Under the pieces are notes generated by a model that was not told where the DNA came from, did no database searches, and worked only from the letters and a program-made list of their open reading frames with translations. Position numbers and translations under genes: made by a program. A stretch of DNA of 64,000 nucleotides, from positions 21,963-85,962 of the forward strand of contig JAFGQR010000163.1 of the NCBI GenBank assembly GCA_016935555.1, in the 5' to 3' direction. The stretch is from Verrucomicrobiota bacterium. GTDB taxonomy: Bacteria > Verrucomicrobiota > Verrucomicrobiia > Limisphaerales > JAFGQR01. Below are positions 37,433 to 47,283 of this stretch, piece by piece (position 1 is the stretch's first letter; every line of letters starts with the position of its first letter).

Positions 37433-38905
37433 ATGAATTACCGGCTGTTGAGCAAGTTGCTGGGGCTGCTGCTGCTGCTGCTGGGCAGCGCGATGCTGCT
37501 GTGCCTGGCCTACGCCTGGTGGGACCAGGAATGGCAGGACGGCCTCGACGCCGTCGAGGGCTTCATCGCGTCCGTCGCCGCCGTGACGGTGGCCGGGGCG
37601 ATCCTCCTGAGGCTGGGACGCGGCTCCGGGCGCGAGATCCTGCGGAAGGAGGGCATTGCGGTGGTGGGGGTGGGCTGGCTGATGTGCGCCACGTTTGGCG
37701 CGCTGCCCTACCTGCTGTGTCCGCCCGGCCTCAACCCGGTGGAGGCCTTCTTCGAGTCCATGTCCGGCTTCACCACCACCGGGTCGACCGTCATCGTCGA
37801 CCTCCGGCAGTGTCCTCCCAGCCTGCTGCTGTGGCGCGCGCTGACGCAATGGCTGGGCGGGTTGGGCATCCTGGTGCTGTTCGTGGCGCTGCTCTCGACG
37901 CTCGGCGTGGGCAGCAAAGCGTTGTTTCACCACGAGTCCTCCGCCAAGACCGGCGGTGGCGTCCAGGCCCGAATCCAGGACGTGGCGATGCGGCTTTGGG
38001 AGATTTATCTGGGGCTTTCGGTCGCCTGTTTCGCGGGGCTCATGGCGCTGGGCATGAACGTGTTCGACGCCCTGTGCCACAGCATGACCGCCCTCTCCAC
38101 CGGCGGCTTCAGCACCCGCAACGAAAGCATCGCCGCTTTCGGCAGCACGAGCATCGAGCTGTGGCTGACGCTGTTCATGCTGCTGGGCGGATGGAATTTC
38201 ATGCTCTACGCCTGGCTGCTGCGCGGACGCTGGGCCCGTTGGGTCGCCGAGGAGGAAGGCAAGGTCTATCTCGCCGTGCTGCTTGGCGTGACGGCCTTCG
38301 TCGCCGCCAACCTCGTCCTGGTCAAAGGCGGCTACTCCTGGAGCGCCGGCTTTCGACACGCCTCCTTCCAGGTCGTGTCCCTCATGACCACCACCGGATT
38401 CGGCACCGCCGACTTTGACCAGTGGCCGCCCCTGTCGCGGCTGCTCCTGTTGCTCATCATGGCCGTCGGCGGCTGCGCCGGGTCCACCGCGGGCGGCATC
38501 AAGCTCGCCCGCTGGATCCTGTTCCTTAAAATCATCCGCCACGAAATCGTCCGCGCCTTCCGCCCCAACCAGGTCTTTTCTCTGCGCCTCAACGGCAACC
38601 CGGCCGACGACGTGATGAAGGTGCAAACCGTGTTCTTCGTCGCGCTGGCGGGGGTGACCGTGTGCGCCGGCACGGTGTTGGTCAGCCTCATGGAACCCGC
38701 GCTGGGAATGGACAGCGGATTGTCGGCCGTCATGGCCACGCTGTTCAATGTCGGCCCCGGCCTGGGCGCGGTGGGCCCCGCCAGCAACTTCGCCGGCTTG
38801 CACCCGGGCACTCTCCTGCTGCTGAGCCTTTTCATGCTCCTGGGCCGCCTCGAGTTCTTCGCCGTCCTCGTCCTCTTCATGCCGTCCCTCTGGCGAAAAT
38901 ACTGA
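37433..38905 (+). CDS. trkH: Trk-type potassium transporter membrane subunit
   Basis: 490 aa polytopic protein; P-loop-like SMSGFTTTGSTVI, SMTALSTGGFSTRN, SLMTTTGFGTADFD; follows trkA. Confidence 0.93.
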   Translation: MNYRLLSKLLGLLLLLLGSAMLLCLAYAWWDQEWQDGLDAVEGFIASVAAVTVAGAILLRLGRGSGREILRKEGIAVVGVGWLMCATFGALPYLLCPPGLNPVEAFFESMSGFTTTGSTVIVDLRQCPPSLLLWRALTQWLGGLGILVLFVALLSTLGVGSKALFHHESSAKTGGGVQARIQDVAMRLWEIYLGLSVACFAGLMALGMNVFDALCHSMTALSTGGFSTRNESIAAFGSTSIELWLTLFMLLGGWNFMLYAWLLRGRWARWVAEEEGKVYLAVLLGVTAFVAANLVLVKGGYSWSAGFRHASFQVVSLMTTTGFGTADFDQWPPLSRLLLLLIMAVGGCAGSTAGGIKLARWILFLKIIRHEIVRAFRPNQVFSLRLNGNPADDVMKVQTVFFVALAGVTVCAGTVLVSLMEPALGMDSGLSAVMATLFNVGPGLGAVGPASNFAGLHPGTLLLLSLFMLLGRLEFFAVLVLFMPSLWRKY

Positions 38906-41202
38906 TGCCGTCATCCCGTCTCATGGCCGCCCTGGCGCTGACCACCAGCCTCGGGCTCGCACCGCCGCCGCGCCCGGCAGGCCCCAACGAGCCGGCCACA
39001 CCCGCGTCGATCGCGTCCCGAGCCGATGCCCTCGCCCACATGCGCCGGCTGTTCCCGCCGAGCGAACCCTGGGAACAGTGGCTGCGCCAGTCGCGCGAAC
39101 TGCCGCCCGATTTCAACCTGCTGCCCAGCACCCCGTTTCTGCCGGACCCGCTGCGCTTTGCGGACGGCGGGGAGGCCAGGAAGGAGGAGTGGCCCAGGCG
39201 CCGGCGGGAACTGCTTGTGCTGATCCAACATTACCTCACCGGAGTGGCCCCTCCGTCGCCAGCCAACGGGCGCCCTTCAACCCTCCAGTCGCGCGAGGAA
39301 CCCGGGGCGTTCATCGACGAGGTGACATGGGCGTTCGGACCCGGGCACGCGGCGCGGCTCCGCTTCGAGCTAATCCTTCCCAAGGCGCCCGGACCGTTCC
39401 CGGTGTTTCTCACCCCGAGCAATCACCGCGCCTGGGCGCTCGTGGCGGTCAGCCGCGGCTATTTGGCATGCGTCTACGCGGCGGCCGAGCCCCGGGATGA
39501 TACGGCGGCATGGACGAACGTCTGGCCGAAAGCGGACTGGACGACGCTGCGGCGGCACGCATGGGCGGCGTCCCGCGGTGTGGACTACGTGTCGAAGCTG
39601 CCCGTGGCGAACACCAACCAGATGGCGTTGGCAGGACACGGGCGGGACGGCGCCGCGGCGCTGGTCGCGGCAGCAACGGACCCGCGCATCGGCGCCGTGA
39701 TCGCGAGCAGCTCCGGCGCCGGGGGCGCCTGCCCCTGGAGACTGTTTTCCGAAGCCCGCTTCGGCGAAGGCATCGAAGCCGTCACCCGCGCCTTTCCAGG
39801 CTGGCTGCATCCGCGATTGCGCTTCTTCGCCGGACGCGAATCGAAGCTTCCGTTCGACCAGTCCGGGCTCGTCGCGTGCATCGCGCCCCGGCCCTGTCTG
39901 ATCTGTTCGGCGGTGAACGACGGGAAGGAGAGCCTTTGGGCGATCGAACACAGTCACCGCTCCGCCCGCCGCGCCTACGCGCTGCTGGGCAAGCCCGGCC
40001 AGCTCTATCTTCGCTACCGCCCCGGCGGCCATGAGACGTCGTCCGAAGACATCGAAGGCTGCCTGGACTGGCTGGACGCCGTGTTCGGCCGGGCGCCGTT
40101 TACGTTTCCGGATGTGACCACGTTTCCGACGTATGACCTTTGGGAGAAGACAAGTCGCGACAAGGTGGATCCCATGGCGTTTCGGACCAACGAGCCGGCC
40201 GCCCTCCTCGAAACCACCAACCGCACCCGCATCACCACCCCGCTCCAGTGGATGCAACACCGTCACGACATCCGCCAACGCCTCCTGTGGAGCCTGGGCG
40301 AGGCGCCGCCCTTCGCCGAAAGCAGCGCCGGCTTTTGCGACGACGAACCAGCCCCTCGGGCCCTGTTGCTGGGCCGCCACCACGTGCCGCCGGGCCTTGC
40401 CAAACGCAGCCTCCATTTCGGCAACGCGCTCGCCGGCGACCTCTACTTCCCCACCCGTGCCGACACCTCCGGCCGCCGCCTCCCGGCCGTCATCTGGCTG
40501 CACCCGGTCCCGGTCGCCACAGGCTACGTGCCCGGGTGCCGGGACGGCGAGCCGCCGCACCTGGCCCTGGCGCGGCGGGGCCTGGCCGTGCTGGCCTTCG
40601 ACCAGATCGGCAGCGGCGCGCGCGTCGAGGAGATACGGCATTTTTATTTTCGCTACCCGCGGTGGTCCCTGCTGGGGAAGATGGTGGAAGACGTGCTGGC
40701 GGGGGCCGAAGCGTTGCGCAAGCTGCCTTTCATCGATGCCGGGAAGATCGGCCTGCTGGGCTACGCCACCGGGGGAATGGTCGCACTGCACGCGGGCGCC
40801 CTCGACGACCGGATCGCCGCAGTGGTGTCGGTGGCCGGGATCACCCCCATGCGCCTGGACACCGCGGCCAAAGGCACCGGCGGCATCGCCCGGGTGTCGC
40901 GCTGGCTGCCGCTGCAACCCCGCCTCGGCGCCTTCGTCACCCATGAAACCCGCATCCCCTACGACTACCACGAGGTGCTCGCCATGATCGCCCCCCGCCC
41001 CGTGTGGCTGTTCGCGCCGCGCCTTGACGCTTGCGCGACGCCGGCCGACGTGCAGGCATGCGTCGACGAAGCCCGGAGCGTGTTTGCGCTGCTCAAGGCC
41101 AAGGCCCACCTGCGCCTGGATGTCCTGGACGATTACAACCGTTTCCCGCCGGAGACCCAACAGGTCGTGTGCGATGCGCTGGCGGCGTTGCTCCGCCGCT
41201 AG
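38905..41202 (+). CDS. Secreted protein with two consecutive alpha/beta-hydrolase-like domains (acetylxylan/glucuronoyl esterase-like)
   Basis: In-frame ATG 38905 overlaps the trkH stop (ORF-track start 38662 is inside trkH). Domain 1 ...IAPRPCLICSAVNDGKES...GGHETSSEDIEGCLDWL; domain 2 ...YATGGMVALHAGALDDRIAAVVSVAG...MIAPRPVWLF. Nucleophile elbows read GHGRDG and GYATGG. Confidence 0.75.
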   Translation: MPSSRLMAALALTTSLGLAPPPRPAGPNEPATPASIASRADALAHMRRLFPPSEPWEQWLRQSRELPPDFNLLPSTPFLPDPLRFADGGEARKEEWPRRRRELLVLIQHYLTGVAPPSPANGRPSTLQSREEPGAFIDEVTWAFGPGHAARLRFELILPKAPGPFPVFLTPSNHRAWALVAVSRGYLACVYAAAEPRDDTAAWTNVWPKADWTTLRRHAWAASRGVDYVSKLPVANTNQMALAGHGRDGAAALVAAATDPRIGAVIASSSGAGGACPWRLFSEARFGEGIEAVTRAFPGWLHPRLRFFAGRESKLPFDQSGLVACIAPRPCLICSAVNDGKESLWAIEHSHRSARRAYALLGKPGQLYLRYRPGGHETSSEDIEGCLDWLDAVFGRAPFTFPDVTTFPTYDLWEKTSRDKVDPMAFRTNEPAALLETTNRTRITTPLQWMQHRHDIRQRLLWSLGEAPPFAESSAGFCDDEPAPRALLLGRHHVPPGLAKRSLHFGNALAGDLYFPTRADTSGRRLPAVIWLHPVPVATGYVPGCRDGEPPHLALARRGLAVLAFDQIGSGARVEEIRHFYFRYPRWSLLGKMVEDVLAGAEALRKLPFIDAGKIGLLGYATGGMVALHAGALDDRIAAVVSVAGITPMRLDTAAKGTGGIARVSRWLPLQPRLGAFVTHETRIPYDYHEVLAMIAPRPVWLFAPRLDACATPADVQACVDEARSVFALLKAKAHLRLDVLDDYNRFPPETQQVVCDALAALLRR

Positions 41203-41256
41203 CGAGCCCCCATCTCCGCCGCGGCGGCGGAGCTTCCCTGGGTGAGAAACTGCGAC

Positions 41257-41476
41257 GAACATCGAACGCCGAACGTCGAACATCCAACATCGAATGGCGA
41301 AGCCAATGGGCAACCAATGGATTGTGCCGTGTCGCGTCTGGCGTTGAGCGTTGAGCGTTGAGCGTTGGGCGTTGAGCGTTGGGGGTTCGGTGTTCCTCCG
41401 CCCCCATCTCCGATCTCCGCCATTCAGCATTCGGTGTTCGGCGTTCAGCGTTCGGTGTTCAACACTCGGAATTCCA
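41257..41476. repeat. Heptamer (7-nt periodic) repeat cluster in both orientations
   Basis: 41257-41298 gaacatc gaacgcc gaacgtc gaacatc caacatc gaatggc; 41341-41396 gcgttga x3, gcgttgg, gcgttga, gcgttgg, gggttcg, gtgttcc; 41421-41476 cattcag cattcgg tgttcgg cgttcag cgttcgg tgttcaa cactcgg aattcca. Confidence 0.85.
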
Positions 41477-41546
41477 TGGCTCTGATCATCAGCCACTTAA
41501 CCCTCGAGTTTCTGGAGAGGGTCAAGACCTCCAGCCGCCTCTGAAA

Positions 41547-42905
41547 TCAGGCGCCGGGCAGGCGGTAGGGCGCGCGGTAGGCGGTGTCGAGCAGGCGGTT
41601 GGCCTGGGGATGGTTGGTGAACCGCTCGGCCCGGGCATCCCACTCAAGCAGGGCGCGGGTCTGGTGGGCGATATTGGCGAGGAGCGTGGCCGACGTGCTG
41701 CGGTGGCCGGTTTCAATGTCGCAGTGGCAGGCGGCGCGGCTCTTGACGCAGTCCAGGAAGTTCCGGGCGTGGAAGGTGGTGTCGCCTTCGCCCTGGCTGC
41801 CGAAGGTGGCGGCTTCGATCATGGGCTTGGCGCCCTTGCGGTATTGGGCGTCCGTCTTGCGAGTGAGTGGGGAGCGGGCGGGGAACTCGTTGGGGGTGAT
41901 GGCGTCGGGGAGGACTTCGGCGCGGTTGCCGAAGAGGCAGAGGGTGCCCCGGGTGCCGCGCAGTTCGACCTGGCAGCCGGGAAGGCCGGCGGGGGCGGCG
42001 GTGGCGTTGAACTGGGAGAAGGTCACGAGGGTGCCGCCGGGGTATTGCCACAACACCTCGAGGGTGTCGGGGATTTCACGGTTGTCCTGCATGCCCGCGA
42101 ACCGGCCGCCGAGAGCGGTGACGGCCAGGGGCGCGTCCTGGCCGAGAGCCCAGTGGATGAAGTCGAGGTAATGGACGCCGAAGTTGGTGACCTGGCCGCC
42201 GCTGTAGTCGTAGAACCATCGGAACCGATAGAAGGTCCGGTTCTTGTTGTAAGGCTTGGCCGGCGCCGGCCCCTGCCACGCCTCCCAATCCACGTCCGAC
42301 GGCGGCTCCGTGTCGGCAGGGTTCCCAATGCCCTTGGGCCACTCGTTCTGGACATGAAACGCGCGCGCGACGGTGACCTTGCCCAGGCCGCCGCGCCGGA
42401 CGAATTCGGCGGCCTGGCGGCAGAAGGGCAGTGAGCGCCGGTGGATGCCCACCTGGCAGACGCGCTGGTGGCGGCGCACGGCTTCGACCATGCGGCGTCC
42501 TTCGGCCACGCGCAGGGACAGGGGTTTTTCGACGTAAACATCCTTGCCGGCACGGGTGGCTTCGATCGTTTGAAGCGCATGCCATTGGTCCGGCGTGCTG
42601 ATCACCACCGCGTCCACATCCGGCAGCTCGAGCAGCTTGCGGTAGTCCTTGAACTGCCTCGGGCGCGTGCCCGCCTTCGCCGCCGCAAAATCCAGGTAGG
42701 GCTGGTAAAGGTCGCACACGGCCACCACCTGGGCGTCGGGCTGGGCCAGAAAGGCGTCGAGCACCTGGTCGCCGCGGTTGCCCAGGCCGATGAAACCAAG
42801 GCGGACGCGTTCGTTGGCGCCCGCCGCGCGGGCTGCGCCAAGCGCGGTCGTGGCGCCGGCAAGAACAACGGTGCGTGCGAAATCTCTGCGGGTCCAGGTG
42901 TTCAT
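41547..42905 (-). CDS. Gfo/Idh/MocA family oxidoreductase with Tat-type signal
   Basis: Start [29 protein letters not shown] at 42905; [50 protein letters not shown]. Confidence 0.92.
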   Translation of the reverse strand: MNTWTRRDFARTVVLAGATTALGAARAAGANERVRLGFIGLGNRGDQVLDAFLAQPDAQVVAVCDLYQPYLDFAAAKAGTRPRQFKDYRKLLELPDVDAVVISTPDQWHALQTIEATRAGKDVYVEKPLSLRVAEGRRMVEAVRRHQRVCQVGIHRRSLPFCRQAAEFVRRGGLGKVTVARAFHVQNEWPKGIGNPADTEPPSDVDWEAWQGPAPAKPYNKNRTFYRFRWFYDYSGGQVTNFGVHYLDFIHWALGQDAPLAVTALGGRFAGMQDNREIPDTLEVLWQYPGGTLVTFSQFNATAAPAGLPGCQVELRGTRGTLCLFGNRAEVLPDAITPNEFPARSPLTRKTDAQYRKGAKPMIEAATFGSQGEGDTTFHARNFLDCVKSRAACHCDIETGHRSTSATLLANIAHQTRALLEWDARAERFTNHPQANRLLDTAYRAPYRLPGA

Positions 42906-42934
42906 GGGCAACGGGGATGGGATGGAGGCCGGGG

Positions 42935-44008
42935 TCAGGTGAGTTCGCTGATGGGGTAGGAGCCGAGGACTTTCACGAAGACACAATGCTGCTGCAGCAT
43001 GGCGATGGCCTTGGCGACGGGACGATCGAGATAATGCCCCTCGCAGTCCACGAAAAAATAGTACTCCCACGCTTTGCGCTTGCTCGGGCGCGACTCGATC
43101 TTGGTCATGTTGACGCCGTGCTTGCGGAAGGCTTCGAGCGCGCTGTAAAGGGCGCCCACACGGTGGGCGACGCAGAACATCAGGCTGGTGCGATCGTAGC
43201 CGGTCGGCGGGCTGCACGTGCGGCCCAGGACCAGGAAACGGGTGGCGTTGGCCGCGTTGTCCTGGATGTCGTGTTCGAGCACGGGCAGGTTGTATTTCTC
43301 GGCGGCGAGCAGCCCGGCGATGGCGCCGGCGGAGGGATCGGCGGCGGCCAGTTCGGCCGAGCGGGCGTTGGAGGAGGTTTCGACGATTTCAGCGGCGGGG
43401 AAGTTGCGCTGGAGCCAGTTTCGGCACTGGGCCATGGTTTGCGGGTGCAGGTAGAGCTTGCGGATGCGGTGGCGGGGCACGCGGCTCAACAGACAATGCT
43501 GAATGGGCAGGACCATTTGCGCCACGATTCTCAGGTCGCTGTCGGCAAACATGTCCAGCGTGTGGGTGACAATTCCCTCGGTCGAATTCTCCACGGGCAC
43601 CACGCCGAAATCGGCGGTCCTTTTCGAAACCTCGTTGAAGACGTCGGTGATGGTCTTGAGGGGCAGGTAGCGCAGGCTGTTGCCGAAACGTTGCAGGGCG
43701 GCTTCGTGGGTGAAGGTCGCCTCCGGCCCCAGGTAGGCGATCCTCATGGATTTCTCGGCCGACAGCGCGCTGGACATGATTTCGCGATAAATGGCCCGGA
43801 GCGACTCGTTCGAGATGGGGCCGCGGTTGCGCTTGCAGATGCTGTCCAGCACCGCGCACTCCCGGTGAGGCGCGTAATACTCCTGGCCCGCCTTGTGTTT
43901 GATGCGCCCGACCTCCAACACATGGCGCGTGCGTTCGTTGAGCAGCTTGATGATTTGGCTGTCCAGACGGTCAATGGTTCGCCGAAGGGCGGTCAGCTTC
44001 GCAGTCAT
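42935..44008 (-). CDS. pheA: Bifunctional chorismate mutase/prephenate dehydratase (P-protein)
   Basis: 357 aa; chorismate mutase [34 protein letters not shown] domain [40 protein letters not shown]-like [21 protein letters not shown]. Confidence 0.95.
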   Translation of the reverse strand: MTAKLTALRRTIDRLDSQIIKLLNERTRHVLEVGRIKHKAGQEYYAPHRECAVLDSICKRNRGPISNESLRAIYREIMSSALSAEKSMRIAYLGPEATFTHEAALQRFGNSLRYLPLKTITDVFNEVSKRTADFGVVPVENSTEGIVTHTLDMFADSDLRIVAQMVLPIQHCLLSRVPRHRIRKLYLHPQTMAQCRNWLQRNFPAAEIVETSSNARSAELAAADPSAGAIAGLLAAEKYNLPVLEHDIQDNAANATRFLVLGRTCSPPTGYDRTSLMFCVAHRVGALYSALEAFRKHGVNMTKIESRPSKRKAWEYYFFVDCEGHYLDRPVAKAIAMLQQHCVFVKVLGSYPISELT

Positions 44009-44041
44009 GCGGGCGTCAGGAATCAGGGTGGCGGCAACACG

Positions 44042-44878
44042 TCAATCAACACGAGGAGGCATCTCGGCCCCGGACGACGGCAGAACACCCCGCCGCGCAG
44101 CGTCCGGGGTTCCGGACTCAAGGCGCGACGAGTCGGCGGCGCCCGCCGCCTCGGGCCGCTGCGGGGCATCGGCGCCGGCGTCGGCCGGCAGGACGGTGTC
44201 GGGATGCCCGGACCCCGGAGACAGGGGGCGGAGCGCCTCGGCGAGCCGGAGCTGTTCGGGAGGTGCGGTGGCCAGGCCCGGGTCGACCGTGAGCAGAGCC
44301 TCCGGCTTGGTGACGGGAATCCGGCGCAGTTCGTCGGCCGCGGGCAGGTCCTCCAGGCTGGCCAGGCCGAAATGCTGCAGGAACAAGCCGGTCGTGCCGT
44401 ACGTCATGGGCCGTCCGGGAACCTCCGCGCGCCCAACATGCTCAATCAGCCCCCGCTCGAGCAGCGTTTGCAGAACGCCATCCACCGCCACGCCCCGGAC
44501 CTGTTCGATTTCAGACCGGGTGACGGGCTGGCGATAGGCGACGATGGCGAGGGTTTCAAGGGCCGGCTGGGAGAGGCGGGGCAGGCGCGCCTTGTGGCCG
44601 ACGAGGGCCTTGATCCAGGGGGCGTATTGGGGCTGGGTCACGAATTGCCAGGCGCCGGCGACGCAGGCAAGCCGGTAGCTGCGCTGCGCCTCGTCATGGT
44701 CCTGCCGCAACCGGATCAGGGCGGCTTCGATGGTTTCCAGGCCCGACTTTCTGAAGGACTTGACCTCCGGATCCTCGGAGTGCTCGACCGCCCCGGCAAG
44801 CAGTGCGCGCAACTCCTTCGGAGCCAGCGGCTGCTGGGCCGAAAACAAAAGGCTCTCCAAAATGAACTTCAGTTCCAT
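44042..44878 (-). CDS. scpB: Segregation and condensation protein B
   Basis: 278 aa; LKFILESLLFSAQQPLAPKELRALL; LPRLSQPALETLAIVAYRQPVTRSEIEQVRGVAVDGVLQTLLERGLIEHVGRAEVPGRPMTYGTTGLFLQHFGL; adjacent to scpA. Confidence 0.94.
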   Translation of the reverse strand: MELKFILESLLFSAQQPLAPKELRALLAGAVEHSEDPEVKSFRKSGLETIEAALIRLRQDHDEAQRSYRLACVAGAWQFVTQPQYAPWIKALVGHKARLPRLSQPALETLAIVAYRQPVTRSEIEQVRGVAVDGVLQTLLERGLIEHVGRAEVPGRPMTYGTTGLFLQHFGLASLEDLPAADELRRIPVTKPEALLTVDPGLATAPPEQLRLAEALRPLSPGSGHPDTVLPADAGADAPQRPEAAGAADSSRLESGTPDAARRGVLPSSGAEMPPRVD

Positions 44879-44880
44879 GT

Positions 44881-45720
44881 CTACGTCGAGGAGGAATCAG
44901 GCGCGGAGGTTTCGGTTGCCGCCGCCGGAGCGGCGGGCGCAACCCGCGGCGGATCGCTTGCGGGCGCTTCGGAGCCGGCCGGCAGCGGAGCCGTTCGGGG
45001 CGGCTGCATGATGCGGATGTCGCCAAAGGGCTCGGACTGCGTCGCCACAATCTGGCGGAGGCGGATGAGTTCGAGCAAGGCGAGGAAGGTCACGACGACT
45101 TCGGAGCGGCTGGTGAGGTGGGCAAACAGTTCGGAGAACAGCACCGACGACCGTTCGCGGGTCACGCGCAGCAGGTGGTCGATCTTCTCCGTGACGGTCC
45201 ACCGGTCGTCGAAAACGTCCCGAAGCTGCTCGCGCTCGCCAACGCGTTTGAGAACGGCGTTGACGGCGTTGAGAAGGTCGAACAGGGAAACGTCGGCGCG
45301 CGCCAAGGCGTCCTGCACACCGAACTCCGGCTTGGCGGGCAGGCGGGGAAACGTGTTCTCCTGGTCGAGTTCCCGCGCCTGGAGCTTCACAGCGGCGTCC
45401 TTGAACTTTTTGTATTCGACGAGTTTCCGGATCAGTTCCCATCGGGGATCCTGGAGGTCATCGTCGCCTTCCGCGAGGACTTGCTGATCCCTGGGGAGCA
45501 GTTCGCGGCTCTTGATGTACATCAGGGTGGCGGCCATGACGAGGAACTCGCCGGCGATGTCGAGGTCGAGCAAGCGCATGACCTCGAGGTATTCAAGAAA
45601 CTGCGTCGCCAGCCTGGTCAGGTTCACCTCATAGATGTCCACCTCCTCCTTCTTGATCAGGTAAAGGAGCAGGTCCAACGGCCCTTCAAAGACCTCAAAT
45701 TTGACTTTGTATTCGATCAT
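44881..45720 (-). CDS. scpA: Segregation and condensation protein A
   Basis: Start MIEYKVKFEVFEGPLDLLLYLIKKEEVDIYEVNLTRLATQFLEYLEVM at 45720; upstream of scpB. Confidence 0.95.
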   Translation of the reverse strand: MIEYKVKFEVFEGPLDLLLYLIKKEEVDIYEVNLTRLATQFLEYLEVMRLLDLDIAGEFLVMAATLMYIKSRELLPRDQQVLAEGDDDLQDPRWELIRKLVEYKKFKDAAVKLQARELDQENTFPRLPAKPEFGVQDALARADVSLFDLLNAVNAVLKRVGEREQLRDVFDDRWTVTEKIDHLLRVTRERSSVLFSELFAHLTSRSEVVVTFLALLELIRLRQIVATQSEPFGDIRIMQPPRTAPLPAGSEAPASDPPRVAPAAPAAATETSAPDSSST

Positions 45721-45839
45721 GCAATCGCTCGCGCGACGTCCCATTGCACCGGAAGCCCCACTCTAAAACCTCCCCCGAACGGTTGGCAACGGTATAGTCG
45801 AAACGAATCACACGCCCGCGCCCTCCCCCGGGGGCCGGC

Positions 45840-45869
45840 CGCCTGCGGACACGGGGCCGGCCGCAGGCG
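45840..45869. promoter_or_regulatory. Perfect inverted repeat in the scpA/LOG divergent intergenic region
   Basis: CGCCTGCGG (45840-45848) and CCGCAGGCG (45861-45869), 9-bp arms, 12-nt loop; GGGCCGGCCGC also repeated directly nearby. Confidence 0.35.
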
Positions 45870-45905
45870 TTTGCATTTGGCAAGACACTCGCTACGTTCT
45901 GCGGC

Positions 45906-46937
45906 ATGGACAAAGCGGACAAGCCCCCGCTGGACGCCGGGGTGCGGCGGCGGATTCAGGAACTCATTAAGGTCCGGGGCGACGGTTACAACGCGGATCT
46001 GGTGGCGGACATCATCGACAATGCCTTGAAAATCCTCAAAGACGTCAAGGACCGCGGCGATGTCCGCGTCATCCAGACGGCCGTCCGCGAACTGCGCTAT
46101 GCGTTCAAGCTCTTCGCACCCCATGCGCAGGTGCGGAAGGTCACGATGTTCGGCTCGGCGCGGACACCCGACACGAAGCCGGAGTATGTCCAGGCTCGGG
46201 AGTTCGCAGCCCAGATGGCCAGTGCGGGCTGGATGGTGATCACCGGGGCGGGCCCCGGCATCATGCAGGCCGGACACGAAGGCGCCGGGCCGGCGAACAG
46301 TTTCGGCGCCAACATCCGCCTCCCCTGGGAGCAGGCGGCCAACCCCGTCATTTCCAACGACAAAAAGCTGATCACCTTCAAGTACTTCTTCACCCGCAAG
46401 CTGACCTTCGTGCGGCACTCCGATGCGATTGTCCTGTTCCCGGGCGGGTTCGGAACGATGGACGAGGGCTACGAGGCGCTGACGCTGATGCAGACGGGCA
46501 AGAGCCGGATGATGCCGCTGGTGCTGCTGGATCGTCCGGGGGGGGTCTATTGGCGGACATGGGACAAGCATGTGCGCGAGCATTTGCTGCGCAACGAGTT
46601 CATCTGCCGCGAAGATTTGCACCTCTATCACATCACCGACAGCGCCGAACAGGCCGTCAGAATCATCACCCGGTTCTATCGCAACTTCCATTCGATGCGC
46701 TTCGTGCGCGACCTGCTCGTGATCCGGCTCACGCACCTGCCCAGCCCCTCGGCCATCCGCGGGTTGAACGAGGATTACGCCGACATCATCCAAACCTCCA
46801 ACGTGCAGGTGATCCAGCCCACGCCCGAAGAGCGCGAGGACAACCAGTGCCTGGACCTGCCCAGGATCGCCTTCGGATTCAACCGGCGCGATTACGGGCG
46901 GCTGCGCCAGATGCTGGACACGCTCAACTGCCTCTGA
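45906..46937 (+). CDS. LOG family / TIGR00730-type Rossmann nucleotide-binding protein
   Basis: 343 aa; MFGSARTPDTKPEY, VITGAGPGIMQAGHEGA, PGGFGTMDEGYEALTLMQTGK. Confidence 0.88.
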   Translation: MDKADKPPLDAGVRRRIQELIKVRGDGYNADLVADIIDNALKILKDVKDRGDVRVIQTAVRELRYAFKLFAPHAQVRKVTMFGSARTPDTKPEYVQAREFAAQMASAGWMVITGAGPGIMQAGHEGAGPANSFGANIRLPWEQAANPVISNDKKLITFKYFFTRKLTFVRHSDAIVLFPGGFGTMDEGYEALTLMQTGKSRMMPLVLLDRPGGVYWRTWDKHVREHLLRNEFICREDLHLYHITDSAEQAVRIITRFYRNFHSMRFVRDLLVIRLTHLPSPSAIRGLNEDYADIIQTSNVQVIQPTPEEREDNQCLDLPRIAFGFNRRDYGRLRQMLDTLNCL

Positions 46938-47283
46938 TGGGTCGGCCTCGGATTGGTCTTGATCCGCCGGGCGAAGCCGGGTAGTATACGTGCTGGTGCG
47001 CGGGCCAAAAGTTGCGCTCAGTTCAAAGCTAAATTCCGCGTAATATCCTGGCTGGCAAAGGTTTAATTGCATCCCGCCAGACATCAAAAGACGCCGTTCC
47101 GGACGTCGAAGGCGATTTGCAGACAGACGCCGGGAGAATGCAATTTTGAATAGTCGAACGATTTTGACGGTCTATGAGTCACAAATTGATCAGAAGTCTT
47201 CGCCAAACACCGAACTTCCCATTGCATAGGGTGGCAAATCACCGCCCAGTGACCAGCGCCTGAGCTGCTGTTTGACGAAACCA

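Noticed and set aside
39370-41496. 708-aa minus ORF opposite the hydrolase and heptamer repeats
   Set aside because: Antisense shadow; its N-terminus (LNAEHRMLN...LNAQRSTLNAQR) is a translation of 7-nt repeats.
42875-45487. 870-aa plus ORF opposite pheA/scpB/scpA
   Set aside because: Minus strand carries three well-supported genes.
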